DNA of 6,796 nucleotides from Candidatus Njordarchaeum guaymasense (GCA_030587605.1 JAUQYT010000079.1:1-6796); one strand, 5' to 3'; shown: positions 1 to 6,011, counted from the stretch's first letter. The notes: a model not told the origin generated them from the letters alone. Program-made: numbers and translations.

Positions 1-199
1 CTGGTGACCACCTGAAGATCTGGTCTGCTGGTATGTCGCTGAACAGCAGGAAACCATCATGACCGTTCCAAACAGGTCCTTCAGTGAATTGAAAATCAGT
101 TGCGATTCTCTCAACTTTACTTTCTTCCGACACTATGGAGTAGAATTTCTGGTGGAAGATTTCGAATTCTCGTGCCCGCTTAACCGAATGCGTGCCCAT
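1..199 (-). CDS. SMP-30/gluconolactonase/LRE-like family protein, 5' end only (runs off the left edge)
   Basis: Translating the minus strand from the ATG at 199 gives 66 residues that stay open to the window edge. Residues 11-66 look like the start of the SMP-30/gluconolactonase/LRE six-bladed beta-propeller family. There is a short FEIFHQKF-type lead-in and a V-E-R-I-A-T strand at 29-34. The hallmark F-T-E-G-P-V-W follows at 38-44, then L-L-F-S-D-I-P-A-D-Q-I-F-R-W at 51-64. In this family the Glu of EGP (here E40) is a metal ligand, and members hydrolyse lactones or related esters using a divalent cation. The ATG at 199 is the only usual start codon after an in-frame TAA at about 242-244, and its upstream sequence has only a weak purine stretch. 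The gene diverges from the acetyltransferase at 378. The substrate cannot be inferred because about three quarters of the protein lies outside the window. Family assignment is firm; the start is moderately sure. Confidence 0.82.
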   Translation of the reverse strand, partial: MGTHSVKRAREFEIFHQKFYSIVSEESKVERIATDFQFTEGPVWNGHDGFLLFSDIPADQIFRWSP

Positions 200-377
200 C
201 TCGCCAACACTTCCTTTAGCTGTCTGTATGGATATGATCCTTTAAGAGGTTTATGTTTCCTATCTCTCTCTATTGAATGTGCTCAGTTGTGCCATCGGAG
301 AGAGTAGTATAAGAGCGAGAGATGCGAATCATAGTAGTTACTTTCCTATGGTTGCACGCAAAGTGAGGGGAGAGAGA
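200..377. promoter_or_regulatory. Divergent intergenic region between the SMP-30-like gene and the acetyltransferase gene
   Basis: This gap must hold promoters for both divergent genes. On the plus strand, GTATAAGAG at 307-315 could be a TATA box, giving a transcript start near 335. On the minus strand, CTTAAAGG at about 242-249 could serve the gene starting at 199. Neither has a convincing BRE, so both are only suggestions. The frame open here on the plus strand (59-307) is antisense to the SMP-30-like gene and is not considered real. Confidence 0.35.
365..372 (+). promoter_or_regulatory. Shine-Dalgarno site of the acetyltransferase gene
   Basis: GAGGGGAG lies five bases before the ATG at 378. 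It decides this start over the in-frame ATGs at 273 and 348, which have no comparable site. Confidence 0.65.
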
Positions 378-818
378 ATGTGGGAAAGGTCATCCATCAG
401 AACCAGATTTGCTGAGTTGGGAGATTTGGACTTTTGTATCAAGTCAGACTATAAACATGTTAGCGAAGACATGATCAGAAGGAAGATAGAAGAAAAAGCA
501 GTGATCCTCGCTGAGGTTGATGCCAAACCGGTCGGGTACCTCCGTATAGAATATCTTTGGCTGAAAATCCCGTACGTTAGTCTGATAGTCGTTACGGAGG
601 AATACCGGAGAAAGGGCGTGGGGACCGCGATGATGAAGTTTCTAGATGAGTACCTAGTCAGAAACGGACATCGCGTCTTGTACAGCTCGTCTCAAGCAAA
701 TGAGCCTGAGCCGCAGGCATGGCACAGGAAAGTTGGATTTGAGGAATGCGGATACATTGCAGGAATAAATGAGGGAGGAATAGGCGAGATATTCTTCCGG
801 AAATTTCTGGAAGATTAG
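378..818 (+). CDS. GNAT-family N-acetyltransferase
   Basis: This 146-residue protein is of normal length for a single-domain GNAT enzyme, which moves an acetyl group from acetyl-CoA to an amine. A beta strand with V-G-Y-L-R-I-E is at 52-58. Motif A, the acetyl-CoA pyrophosphate-binding loop, is seen as R-R-K-G-V-G-T at 77-83 (R77-x-x-G80-x-G82), after the strand at 67-72. The A-W-H-R-K-V-G-F segment at 114-121 is the family's motif B region. The frame is open further upstream, to an ATG at 273 and one at 348. I chose the ATG at 378 because GAGGGGAG at 365-372 sits five bases before it and because the GNAT fold begins at once (I-R-T-R-F-A-E-L). The acceptor substrate is unknown; a small-molecule or peptide amine and a protein N-terminus are both possible. 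The gene stands alone, with a hairpin just after its stop. Confidence 0.9.
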   Translation: MWERSSIRTRFAELGDLDFCIKSDYKHVSEDMIRRKIEEKAVILAEVDAKPVGYLRIEYLWLKIPYVSLIVVTEEYRRKGVGTAMMKFLDEYLVRNGHRVLYSSSQANEPEPQAWHRKVGFEECGYIAGINEGGIGEIFFRKFLED

Positions 819-835
819 GGAAACAACAAAAAATC

Positions 836-880
836 GGTGACGCGGGCTATTTCAGCTCAGAAATCGTTACGCGTCTCACC
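836..880. other. Compound hairpin with embedded direct repeat after the acetyltransferase gene
   Basis: GGTGACGCG at 836-844 can pair with CGCGTCTCACC at 870-880 over nine base pairs, with a two-base bulge (874-875). Inside the loop, ATTTC at 849-853 pairs with GAAAT at 860-864 around a six-base loop. The same segment also contains a near direct repeat, AAATCGGTGACGCG (831-844) and AAATCGTTACGCG (861-873). It lies 17 bases after the acetyltransferase stop and overlaps the end of the possible minus-strand ORF at 876. It could be a 3'-end structure or processing signal, or a protein-binding site. There is no U-tract directly after it, so it is not a classic archaeal terminator. Confidence 0.4.
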
Positions 881-1082
881 AGATTGAAGAAGGAGACTCG
901 CATATTTCGGCTTGAAAGAAATGCATGAAGAAAGAATCTGTTTTCTCTGGAATTTGAGGTTCATTCATCGCCTCATCTTTATCTGCTTCGTCAACTGATT
1001 TGGCAGATGTCTCTCTAATTGGTCGCTTTCCGCCCCTCATTTGCATACGGACGCCGGGATACCGCCGCTGAAGCCTTCCCAT
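876..1082 (-). CDS. Possible small protein of unknown function (68 residues)
   Basis: This frame starts at an ATG and encodes a charged peptide with a basic N-terminal half, including the run L-Q-R-R-Y-P-G-V-R (4-12) and R-G-G-K-R (16-20), then an acidic stretch around D-E-A-D-K-D-E (31-37). There is no membrane segment or signal peptide. The frame remains open and protein-like for 17 codons upstream of the ATG, back to a TGA, without another usual start codon. The gene could therefore be a remnant whose true beginning has been lost. No clear Shine-Dalgarno site precedes the ATG. I do not recognise a family. It could equally be a chance ORF. Confidence 0.3.
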   Translation of the reverse strand: MGRLQRRYPGVRMQMRGGKRPIRETSAKSVDEADKDEAMNEPQIPEKTDSFFMHFFQAEICESPSSIW

Positions 1083-1332
1083 CGACTCGTTGGCATCCGT
1101 GTCTTTGCCAACCTTCGCGTAGACCTTGTGCCCTCAGGTGTCTGAGTTACAGTTAGGAAGTATCAGCTAGACATTTTTCCTTTTCTAGATCCTTTAAGCA
1201 TCTCATGTATGTCGCCGAGCAACGATTCCTATGAAGATCGTCTACAAGACTCTTCTCCTCTTCTTATGCGATGTCGCTTTCACGCCCCTATGTCCCTCGA
1301 ACGATTCTTCGACCTTGTTGTATTTAAGGAAA

Positions 1333-1348
1333 CGAAAAGTATATAATT
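1333..1348 (+). promoter_or_regulatory. BRE/TATA promoter of the thermosome gene
   Basis: CGAAAA at 1333-1338, a BRE-like purine-rich element, leads directly into TATATAAT at 1340-1347. Archaeal transcription usually starts some 25 bases after the TATA box, here at about 1366-1372, which leaves a leader of roughly 30-36 bases that includes the Shine-Dalgarno site. A second TATA-like block, TATTTAAG, is at 1321-1328 and could be an alternative promoter. Chaperonin genes are usually heat induced, but no recognised heat-shock operator stands out. Confidence 0.68.
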
Positions 1349-1388
1349 TTCCTTTTCAACTGAATTGTTTAACAATAGGAAGGTTGGT

Positions 1389-1394
1389 GGAGGA
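1389..1394 (+). promoter_or_regulatory. Shine-Dalgarno site setting a TTG start
   Basis: GGAGGA ends seven bases before the TTG at 1402. It fits the archaeal 16S rRNA tail and marks this TTG as the thermosome start, rather than the ATG at 1231. Confidence 0.75.
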
Positions 1395-1401
1395 AACAAC
1401 T

Positions 1402-3048
1402 TTGTCAGCACAAGCAGGTGGGGTACCTGTCCTGATATTAAAGGAGGGAGCCACCAGATCAAGAGGTAGAGATGCTCAGCACAATAATATTATGGCTGCT
1501 ATGATAATAGCCGAGGCCGTTAAGAGCTCGCTAGGTCCCAAGGGCATGGACAAGATGCTTGTGGACAGCTTGGGTGATGTTACCATCACGAATGACGGTC
1601 GCACAATCCTGGATGAGATGGATGTCGAGCATCCCGCTGCAAAGATGATGGTTGAAGTAGCGAAGACCCAAGACGACGAGGTGGGGGACGGAACTACAAC
1701 AGCGGTCGTCGTAGCTGGCGAACTGCTGAGCAAAGCTGAGGAACTGATCAACAAGAATGTGCACGCGACGGTGATAATCGACGGATACCGCAAAGCAGCG
1801 AACAAAAGCCTTGAAATCCTCGAGAAGATAGCGATTCCAGTGGACCCCACAGGGAAGAAAGACTTGAGAAAGGTTGCCATGACTTCTTTGATTACCAAGC
1901 TTGTAGCCGAGAATCGGGAGCAACTGGCCGAAATAACCGTTGACGCCATTTTACATGTAGCCCAAAAGGTTGGAGACGAATATAGGGCAGACTTAGACAA
2001 TATCATGGTGGAAAAGAAACCAGGTGAGTCTATAACTGACAGTAAGCTGATAAAGGGCATTGTTCTGGATAAGGAAGTCGTTCACCCAGGGATGCCGAAA
2101 AGAGTAGAGAACGCCAACATCGCCCTTCTGGATGCTGCACTTGAGGTTGAGAAGACAGAATTCGACGCAAAAATAAACATTGAGACACCGGACCAGATGG
2201 AAGCGTTCCTACGTGAAGAAGAGAACATGCTTCGCGAGATGGCTAAGAAGGTTAAGAAGGCTGGTGCAAATGTCGTGGTCTGTCAGAAGGGCATAGATGA
2301 TATGGTTCAGCACTTCATGGCTAAGGAGGGCATAATGGTAGTTCGACGCGCAAAGAAGTCCGATATGGAGAAACTTGCTAAAGCTACTGGCGGAAGGGTG
2401 GTCACAAACTTGGACGACTTTACTGAGAACGATCTTGGTCATGCAGAGGTGGTTGAGGAGCGGAAGATCGGAGACGACAAGATGACCTTCATCGAAGGAT
2501 GCAAGAATCCGCGTTCTGTTGCAATTCTTATTCGAGGCGGAACGGAACGGATCGTTGATGAAGCCGAACGCTCGGTTCACGACGCCCTATGCGTTGTGCG
2601 AGATGTAGTTCAGGAGCCCAAGTTGCTGGGTGGTGGCGGAGCACCAGAATTAGAAATATCCAGAGAACTCAGGGATTTTGCTGCGACTCTTCCAGGTAGA
2701 GAACAGCTGGCTGTTCAGGCTTACGCTGAGGCTGTGGACACTGTTGCGGTTACGTTGGGCGAGAACGCAGGCTTGGATCCCATAGATATACTTTCTGAGC
2801 TTAGAGTACACCACGAGAAAGGCGAAACATGGGCTGGCATAGATGTCTTCGAAGGGAAAGTAAAAGACATGAAGGAACTAGAGGTCTACGATCCTCTCGC
2901 TGTCAAGAAACAGATCATCAAATCTGCCACTGAAGCCGCAACAATGATCCTCAAGATCGACGATGTGATCGCCGCTGGAAAGATGAAAGCTCCCAAGATG
3001 CCTCCTGGTGGCCCAGGCGGATACGGAGGTATGCCTCCGGAATATTGA
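1402..3048 (+). CDS. ths: Thermosome subunit (group II chaperonin, TCP-1/cpn60 family)
   Basis: This protein forms the double-ring ATP-driven folding chamber of archaea, the relative of eukaryotic CCT, and acts in the cytoplasm. From the TTG at 1402 it has 548 residues, the usual length. The N-terminus P-V-L-I-L-K-E-G (9-16) and R-G-R-D-A-Q (21-26) is typical. The ATP-binding equatorial motifs are V-K-S-S-L-G-P-K-G-M-D-K-M-L (40-53), T-I-T-N-D-G (61-66) and G-D-G-T-T-T (95-100). The second equatorial half has L-L-G-G-G-G-A-P-E (408-416), followed by the G-L-D-P-I-D-I-L region. The tail is rich in Gly, Pro and Met and ends P-P-E-Y, like other thermosome tails. No frameshift or missing motif was seen. 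The open frame continues upstream to 1231, but promoter, Shine-Dalgarno site and family alignment all reject that part. Alpha or beta type cannot be decided here. The next gene starts about 30 bases after its stop. Confidence 0.98.
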   Translation: MSAQAGGVPVLILKEGATRSRGRDAQHNNIMAAMIIAEAVKSSLGPKGMDKMLVDSLGDVTITNDGRTILDEMDVEHPAAKMMVEVAKTQDDEVGDGTTTAVVVAGELLSKAEELINKNVHATVIIDGYRKAANKSLEILEKIAIPVDPTGKKDLRKVAMTSLITKLVAENREQLAEITVDAILHVAQKVGDEYRADLDNIMVEKKPGESITDSKLIKGIVLDKEVVHPGMPKRVENANIALLDAALEVEKTEFDAKINIETPDQMEAFLREEENMLREMAKKVKKAGANVVVCQKGIDDMVQHFMAKEGIMVVRRAKKSDMEKLAKATGGRVVTNLDDFTENDLGHAEVVEERKIGDDKMTFIEGCKNPRSVAILIRGGTERIVDEAERSVHDALCVVRDVVQEPKLLGGGGAPELEISRELRDFAATLPGREQLAVQAYAEAVDTVAVTLGENAGLDPIDILSELRVHHEKGETWAGIDVFEGKVKDMKELEVYDPLAVKKQIIKSATEAATMILKIDDVIAAGKMKAPKMPPGGPGGYGGMPPEY

Positions 3049-3066
3049 TCCCTCAACAACACCCTC

Positions 3067-3075
3067 TTTTTATTT
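3067..3075 (+). terminator. T-rich tract after the thermosome gene (terminator and/or TATA box of the next gene)
   Basis: TTTTTATTT begins 18 bases after the thermosome stop. A T-run like this is what archaeal RNA polymerase commonly terminates on. It is also TATA-like, and a start about 27 bases on (near 3097) would give an almost leaderless mRNA for the ATG at 3106. Which role it plays, or both, cannot be decided from sequence. Confidence 0.45.
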
Positions 3076-3078
3076 CGA

Positions 3079-3936
3079 ATGTCTGATTTGAAAAGCAGAC
3101 ATGTAATGCAAGGCCATCTCAGAATTTGGGTTTCACCCGGCAGCCTGCGAGTTGCATCCGAAAGGGTTGCTACACTGCTAGAGGGTAGCGAATTTGACGT
3201 TTTATACCTGAACCTGCAAAGAGACTTAGAAAGGATACTGGAAGAGTTAGTTGAGGGAGTACCATACCAGTCGTTCATAGACCGATTGCTGGAACTAAAG
3301 TTAATCACTGAACCCATAAGATCTTGGGAGTACGCAGTCAAACCAATCGTTGCAGTGGTGAGGGACCTTAAGCGCACGAGGCCGTATTTGAGAGTTTGGT
3401 GTTATAGGCAACCTATTTTCGCTCATCTTTCTGCACGCATGGCTGAGGAAATCGCCAGAATGATTCTTAGATCAAGCCTAACTGGCAAGATCGACGTGAA
3501 AGAGTGGAGGAATCTCCTCACAGACTTTGTCGAAGCTTCAGAGGATGCCCTGCGGGACGAGGCTAACTATATTGTCAGCAGATTCGACCATGCAGTATCC
3601 AGCCTCTGCATTTCGGATTTCCACGGCAGAGACCTTGTGGAAGGGCTAAAAAGAAGCGGAATAAATGTCAACTTAGAGTATATCTTTCTCCCCTACTTTT
3701 TCACTCCGCTGGAAATTCCCGCACACGAGTTCGGAAGAAAGCACTCTGAAGGCTCTGAGTCGAGTGACAATCGGATTTCAGATCTTGTGAAATGCCACAA
3801 CGAATTCGTTAGAGAATATGTCCTCACGAGCGAAGACAATGACGAAGCCTATTTCCGATGGATTTGGGACAACGTAAAATGGCTGAGACCTAGACTCAAT
3901 CAATGTGCTGCCACTCGTAGAACATATTCTGACTAA
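3079..3936 (+). CDS. Conserved-looking hypothetical protein of unknown function downstream of the thermosome
   Basis: The frame encodes 285 residues from the ATG at 3079, or 276 from the ATG at 3106. Neither start has a Shine-Dalgarno site. The TATA-like tract at 3067-3075 fits 3106 as a near-leaderless start, and the fold seems to begin right there (L-R-I-W-V-S-P-G-S-L-R-V). I do not recognise the family. The protein looks soluble and mixed alpha/beta. A strand is followed by F-D-V-L-Y-L-N-L at 39-46, then long charged helices, then a late strand with I-S-D-F-H-G-R-D-L (178-186). Near the C-terminus is an aromatic block, Y-F-R-W-I-W-D-N-V-K-W-L (258-269). The strand-helix layout of both ends faintly recalls the TraB/ChaN fold, but the usual G-T-x-H motif is missing. 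There are no membrane helices or zinc clusters. Being on the same strand, 30 bases after the thermosome, it could share its transcript. Confidence 0.8.
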   Translation: MSDLKSRHVMQGHLRIWVSPGSLRVASERVATLLEGSEFDVLYLNLQRDLERILEELVEGVPYQSFIDRLLELKLITEPIRSWEYAVKPIVAVVRDLKRTRPYLRVWCYRQPIFAHLSARMAEEIARMILRSSLTGKIDVKEWRNLLTDFVEASEDALRDEANYIVSRFDHAVSSLCISDFHGRDLVEGLKRSGINVNLEYIFLPYFFTPLEIPAHEFGRKHSEGSESSDNRISDLVKCHNEFVREYVLTSEDNDEAYFRWIWDNVKWLRPRLNQCAATRRTYSD

Positions 3937-3965
3937 GGCCAAGATTTTGTTGCTAGAAGAATCAA

Positions 3966-4187
3966 ATGGTTATGTCACAAGATAGCATTGCAAATATTTC
4001 TCTACGTAAATCGATTCCGACCTCTGTCTCAACAAGCCACGCACCCCTCAAGCAGACAGTCGATGCATTCCTGCGAAATGATCTAGAGGAGAAAGAAATG
4101 AAAAACTTACATGATGTTGATACCAATTCCGAGAAAGAGCTAGCCAAGGTCTATAGGATGCTTAGGCTTGCCTTTCCTCCGGCTTAG
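3966..4187 (+). CDS. Possible small protein (73 residues), convergent with the MFS transporter gene
   Basis: The frame opens at the ATG at 3966 (a second ATG is at 3972) and ends inside the transporter gene, overlapping its last 26 bases tail to tail. The N-terminal half is Ser/Thr rich. The C-terminal half is charged and probably helical (F-L-R-N-D-L-E-E-K-E-M-K at 35-46, then E-K-E-L-A-K-V-Y-R-M-L-R). Upstream there is only a weak AGAAGAA stretch. I recognise no family. Protein-like composition argues for it; the short length, missing ribosome site and overlap argue against. The antisense frame at 3962-4147 looks less like a protein. Confidence 0.33.
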   Translation: MVMSQDSIANISLRKSIPTSVSTSHAPLKQTVDAFLRNDLEEKEMKNLHDVDTNSEKELAKVYRMLRLAFPPA

Positions 4188-5457
4188 GTTCATGAACGTG
4201 GAATACTACTATCAGATCTGATAGGATGACCAGGATCGGCATAAGAAGGAAAGGAGACTGTGGTGATACATTATCATATAATAGCCCGCCAGTCATTCCA
4301 CCAATGGCCATGAATATGAAACTGAAAAAGTTGATGGAACCCGTGACTTTCCCACGATGTGCTTGCGGCACGAGATCAGCGAGTAACGTTTGATAGGATG
4401 AGAAAGCGAGAATCATGCCAAACCCGGCAAGTATCATAGTAATATAGAGAGTTAGATAGTTTCCGTAGACAAAAATTAAGAAGGCCGGGATCATTATCAG
4501 ACTAGACAGGACGAGAGGAACCTTTCTGCCAATTTTGTCAATCATCTTTCCAGTTGGAATAGACAAAGCTATCATAGCCACGGACAAAGCAATACCAACA
4601 TAGCCCCACCTCTCGCGTGCGAGCTGGAGAGCCGGATCCAGCTGAGGCGAAAGTGTTGGATCGGGGGGACCGCCTATCCGAAGTACATAGAATGCGTAGA
4701 CCAAGAAGAGATTCATGACCATGGCAAATGAGAACCGGAGAATTAGTTGCGAGATGAAAAGGGACAGTGTTGACCGTGGTACGACTTTCCAAACGTATAC
4801 CCCTTCCCGAAATGCTTTGGGATAAGAACCTAATGCTTCTCTCAGGTCTAGCCTCTCAGAATTCTTCATGGTTTCCCTAAGTCTTAGTCGGACTGTTGCC
4901 GCCAGAAGAAACAAAGCTAGAACAATTGTGTACGCTATTCTCATCCCCATCACTGATCCGTGAGTAGTCACCAACAACAGGGCAAGAATAGGAGAAGGTG
5001 TTGTTGAAACACTCATTATCAAGTTGATTATCGAGAATCCCATTCCGCGTTTTTCTTGTGGAAGCGAATCCGCCATCATAGCGTCTTCTGCTGGTTGATA
5101 AAGACGGAATAGGTTCCCCATCGTTGCTCCGATCACGATGAAATGCCAGCTTGGAGCAGCTGCATAGAAAATGTGTGAAAGTGCAACGCCGAATGTCAGG
5201 GCTGATATGAGCCATCGTCTTCCATATTTGTCTGCTAGATATCCTCCGGGGAACTGTATGGATGCTAGAGCCAGCATTGAGATCAAGCTGATCAATCCTA
5301 AGATGGTTGGGCTTCCCCCGAGCTGAATGACATAGTCCGAATAATACGTCCCCGGTATTTCCGCAGCGAAATCCATCAGAATTAGGCTCACAATCAGTAT
5401 CAAGTAATTTCCCTTAACGAATGAAAATTCTTCCCTGATTCTCTCCGCAAGCTTCAC
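4162..5457 (-). CDS. Major Facilitator Superfamily (MFS) transporter, 12 transmembrane helices
   Basis: This is a membrane carrier that exchanges or exports small solutes using an ion gradient. Residue numbers here follow the longer frame, which opens at a GTG at 5541. Twelve hydrophobic segments can be counted. The MFS motif A loop between helices 2 and 3 is clear, G-G-Y-L-A-D-K-Y-G-R-R (99-109), and it recurs in the second half as G-K-M-I-D-K-I-G-R-K after helix 8. The long central loop between helices 6 and 7 is basic. I prefer a start at the GTG at 5457 (431 residues). A TATA-like element at 5505-5511 would start transcription near 5482, inside the longer frame. The extra N-terminal residues are Cys/Ser/Glu rich and unlike a carrier, and a GGTG lies shortly before 5457. 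GTG at 5466 is another option. The layout resembles MFS drug or metabolite exporters, but the substrate is unknown. It is convergent with the genes on its left. Confidence 0.93.
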   Translation of the reverse strand: MKLAERIREEFSFVKGNYLILIVSLILMDFAAEIPGTYYSDYVIQLGGSPTILGLISLISMLALASIQFPGGYLADKYGRRWLISALTFGVALSHIFYAAAPSWHFIVIGATMGNLFRLYQPAEDAMMADSLPQEKRGMGFSIINLIMSVSTTPSPILALLLVTTHGSVMGMRIAYTIVLALFLLAATVRLRLRETMKNSERLDLREALGSYPKAFREGVYVWKVVPRSTLSLFISQLILRFSFAMVMNLFLVYAFYVLRIGGPPDPTLSPQLDPALQLARERWGYVGIALSVAMIALSIPTGKMIDKIGRKVPLVLSSLIMIPAFLIFVYGNYLTLYITMILAGFGMILAFSSYQTLLADLVPQAHRGKVTGSINFFSFIFMAIGGMTGGLLYDNVSPQSPFLLMPILVILSDLIVVFHVHEPKPEERQA

Positions 5458-5501
5458 CTGCAACACCCAGATACAGATGCGTTCACTTGAAGGTTCTGAA
5501 T

Positions 5502-5513
5502 CGCAATAAAAGG
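5502..5513 (-). promoter_or_regulatory. Possible TATA promoter of the MFS transporter gene
   Basis: On the minus strand the sequence reads CCTTTTATTGCG, with the TTTTATT core at 5511-5505. A transcript start some 26 bases on, at about 5482, fits a transporter start at the GTG at 5466 or 5457 with a leader of 16-25 bases. No strong BRE precedes it. Confidence 0.4.
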
Positions 5514-5567
5514 CTTTCTTGGTTCTAGTTAGCCTCTCCACCCTAGTCCTAAGTCTCTTGACCCCGT

Positions 5568-5582
5568 CATGAAAAACTCATG
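5568..5582 (-). terminator. Small inverted repeat with T-run at the end of the 5578-5918 locus
   Basis: CATGA (5568-5572) and TCATG (5578-5582) are inverted around AAAAC. Read on the minus strand, the loop gives GTTTT and forms a TTTTT run right after the TGA stop at 5578. It could end transcription of the upstream locus before the transporter promoter. The stem is only five base pairs. Confidence 0.3.
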
Positions 5583-5918
5583 GAATCTGAAATCTGCAGT
5601 CGGAGATGACTGAATAAGTTTGATTAAGCACGTACATATTACGGGGTTTCCTTTTACTGCCCGGTTTAATGTAGAGAAGCGAGGTTCCAGGAGCGGATTC
5701 TTCCGAAAACAATGCTATATGTCTTTCCCCGTATGCTGGCCGGTCGTACCAATCACCAGCGGGCGCGATAATCGAACCTGTTAAGTCGGCAACATTCACG
5801 GAGGGGAAATCTTCCGTAAGCCGAAATGAAAACGCTAGGGATACACCTGTCGGCACTAGTGGTGCATGAGTTTCTCTTCACAAGTCGGATTCCGACAGTA
5901 TTCTTCAGTAAGTCGCAC
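5578..5918 (-). pseudogene. Frameshifted small gene of unknown function (about 113 residues if repaired)
   Basis: Two adjoining minus-strand frames look like one gene. The first starts at the GTG at 5918, with GAGGAG (5929-5924) five bases before it. It encodes L-T-E-E-Y-C-R-N-P-T-C-E-E-K before running into a TAG at 5856-5858. The second, one base out of step, carries the rest down to the TGA at 5578. It includes V-P-T-G-V-S-L-A-F-S-F-R-L-T-E-D-F and, further on, G-D-W-Y-D-R-P-A-Y-G-E-R-H-I. Adding one A to the AAA at 5873-5871 joins them smoothly. The C-x4-C pair near the start could be half of a zinc site. I recognise no family. Against it, the TATA element at 5933-5940 is too close for the GTG at 5918, so that start needs another promoter. 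The part from 5856 to 5578 alone is a 92-residue frame opening with GTG. It may be a true pseudogene, a sequencing indel, or chance. Confidence 0.42.
5884..5896. repeat. Perfect 13-base palindrome GTCGGA-T-TCCGAC
   Basis: Six-base arms are inverted around a single T. On the minus strand it lies 37 bases downstream of the symmetric TATA box, a position where a repressor could block transcription. It also falls inside the C-R-N-P-T-C codons of the possible gene at 5578-5918, so it may be only coding sequence. Confidence 0.35.
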
Positions 5919-5930
5919 AAACTCTCCTCT

Positions 5931-5942
5931 TTTTTATAAAAG
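5931..5942. promoter_or_regulatory. Symmetric TATA element between two divergent broken loci
   Basis: TTTATAAA at 5933-5940 is its own reverse complement, and in wider context reads TTTTTATAAAAG on the plus strand. It is the best TATA match in this part of the window. On the plus strand it would start transcripts near 5963, about 50 bases before the ATG at 6012. On the minus strand it would start them near 5910. Direction depends on a BRE, and neither side shows a clear one. Confidence 0.45.
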
Positions 5943-6011
5943 CTCTTCTATTCTCTGTTCATTTTCTCAGCGAAACGAAGAACTTTTCTCTTGTTCCTTC
6001 TCTGCTTCTAA

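Larger units (their letters stand above)
1083..1401. other. Noncoding region upstream of the thermosome gene
   Basis: No gene is supported here on either strand. The long chaperonin frame stays open back to 1231, but its translation there is unlike any thermosome N-terminus and it spans the promoter. A 45-codon plus-strand frame (1209-1346) also runs into the TATA box. The only clear signals are the promoter near 1333-1348 and the Shine-Dalgarno site at 1389-1394. Confidence 0.6.

Noticed and set aside
236..246. Eleven-base match GATCCTTTAAG at 236-246 and 1188-1198
   Set aside because: Matches of this length are expected by chance between pairs of sites in a window this long, and no shared promoter geometry was clear.
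59..307. Plus-strand ORF of 82 residues
   Set aside because: It lies antisense to the clear SMP-30-like coding sequence at 1-199 and its translation is Ser/Phe/Cys rich without family features.
1209..1346. 45-codon plus-strand frame (M-S-P-S-N-D-S-Y...) before the thermosome
   Set aside because: It ends inside the thermosome TATA box and has no Shine-Dalgarno site; the protein-like look is too short to trust.
1476..2060. Long minus-strand ORF (194 residues) inside the thermosome gene
   Set aside because: It is a mirror of the strongly conserved chaperonin codons; the Ser/Ile-rich translation is typical of an antisense shadow. The same holds for 1531-1923 and 2209-2580.
2886..3377. Minus-strand ORF of 163 residues across the thermosome 3' end
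   Set aside because: It is antisense to two supported genes and crosses their boundary, with no ribosome site or recognisable motif.
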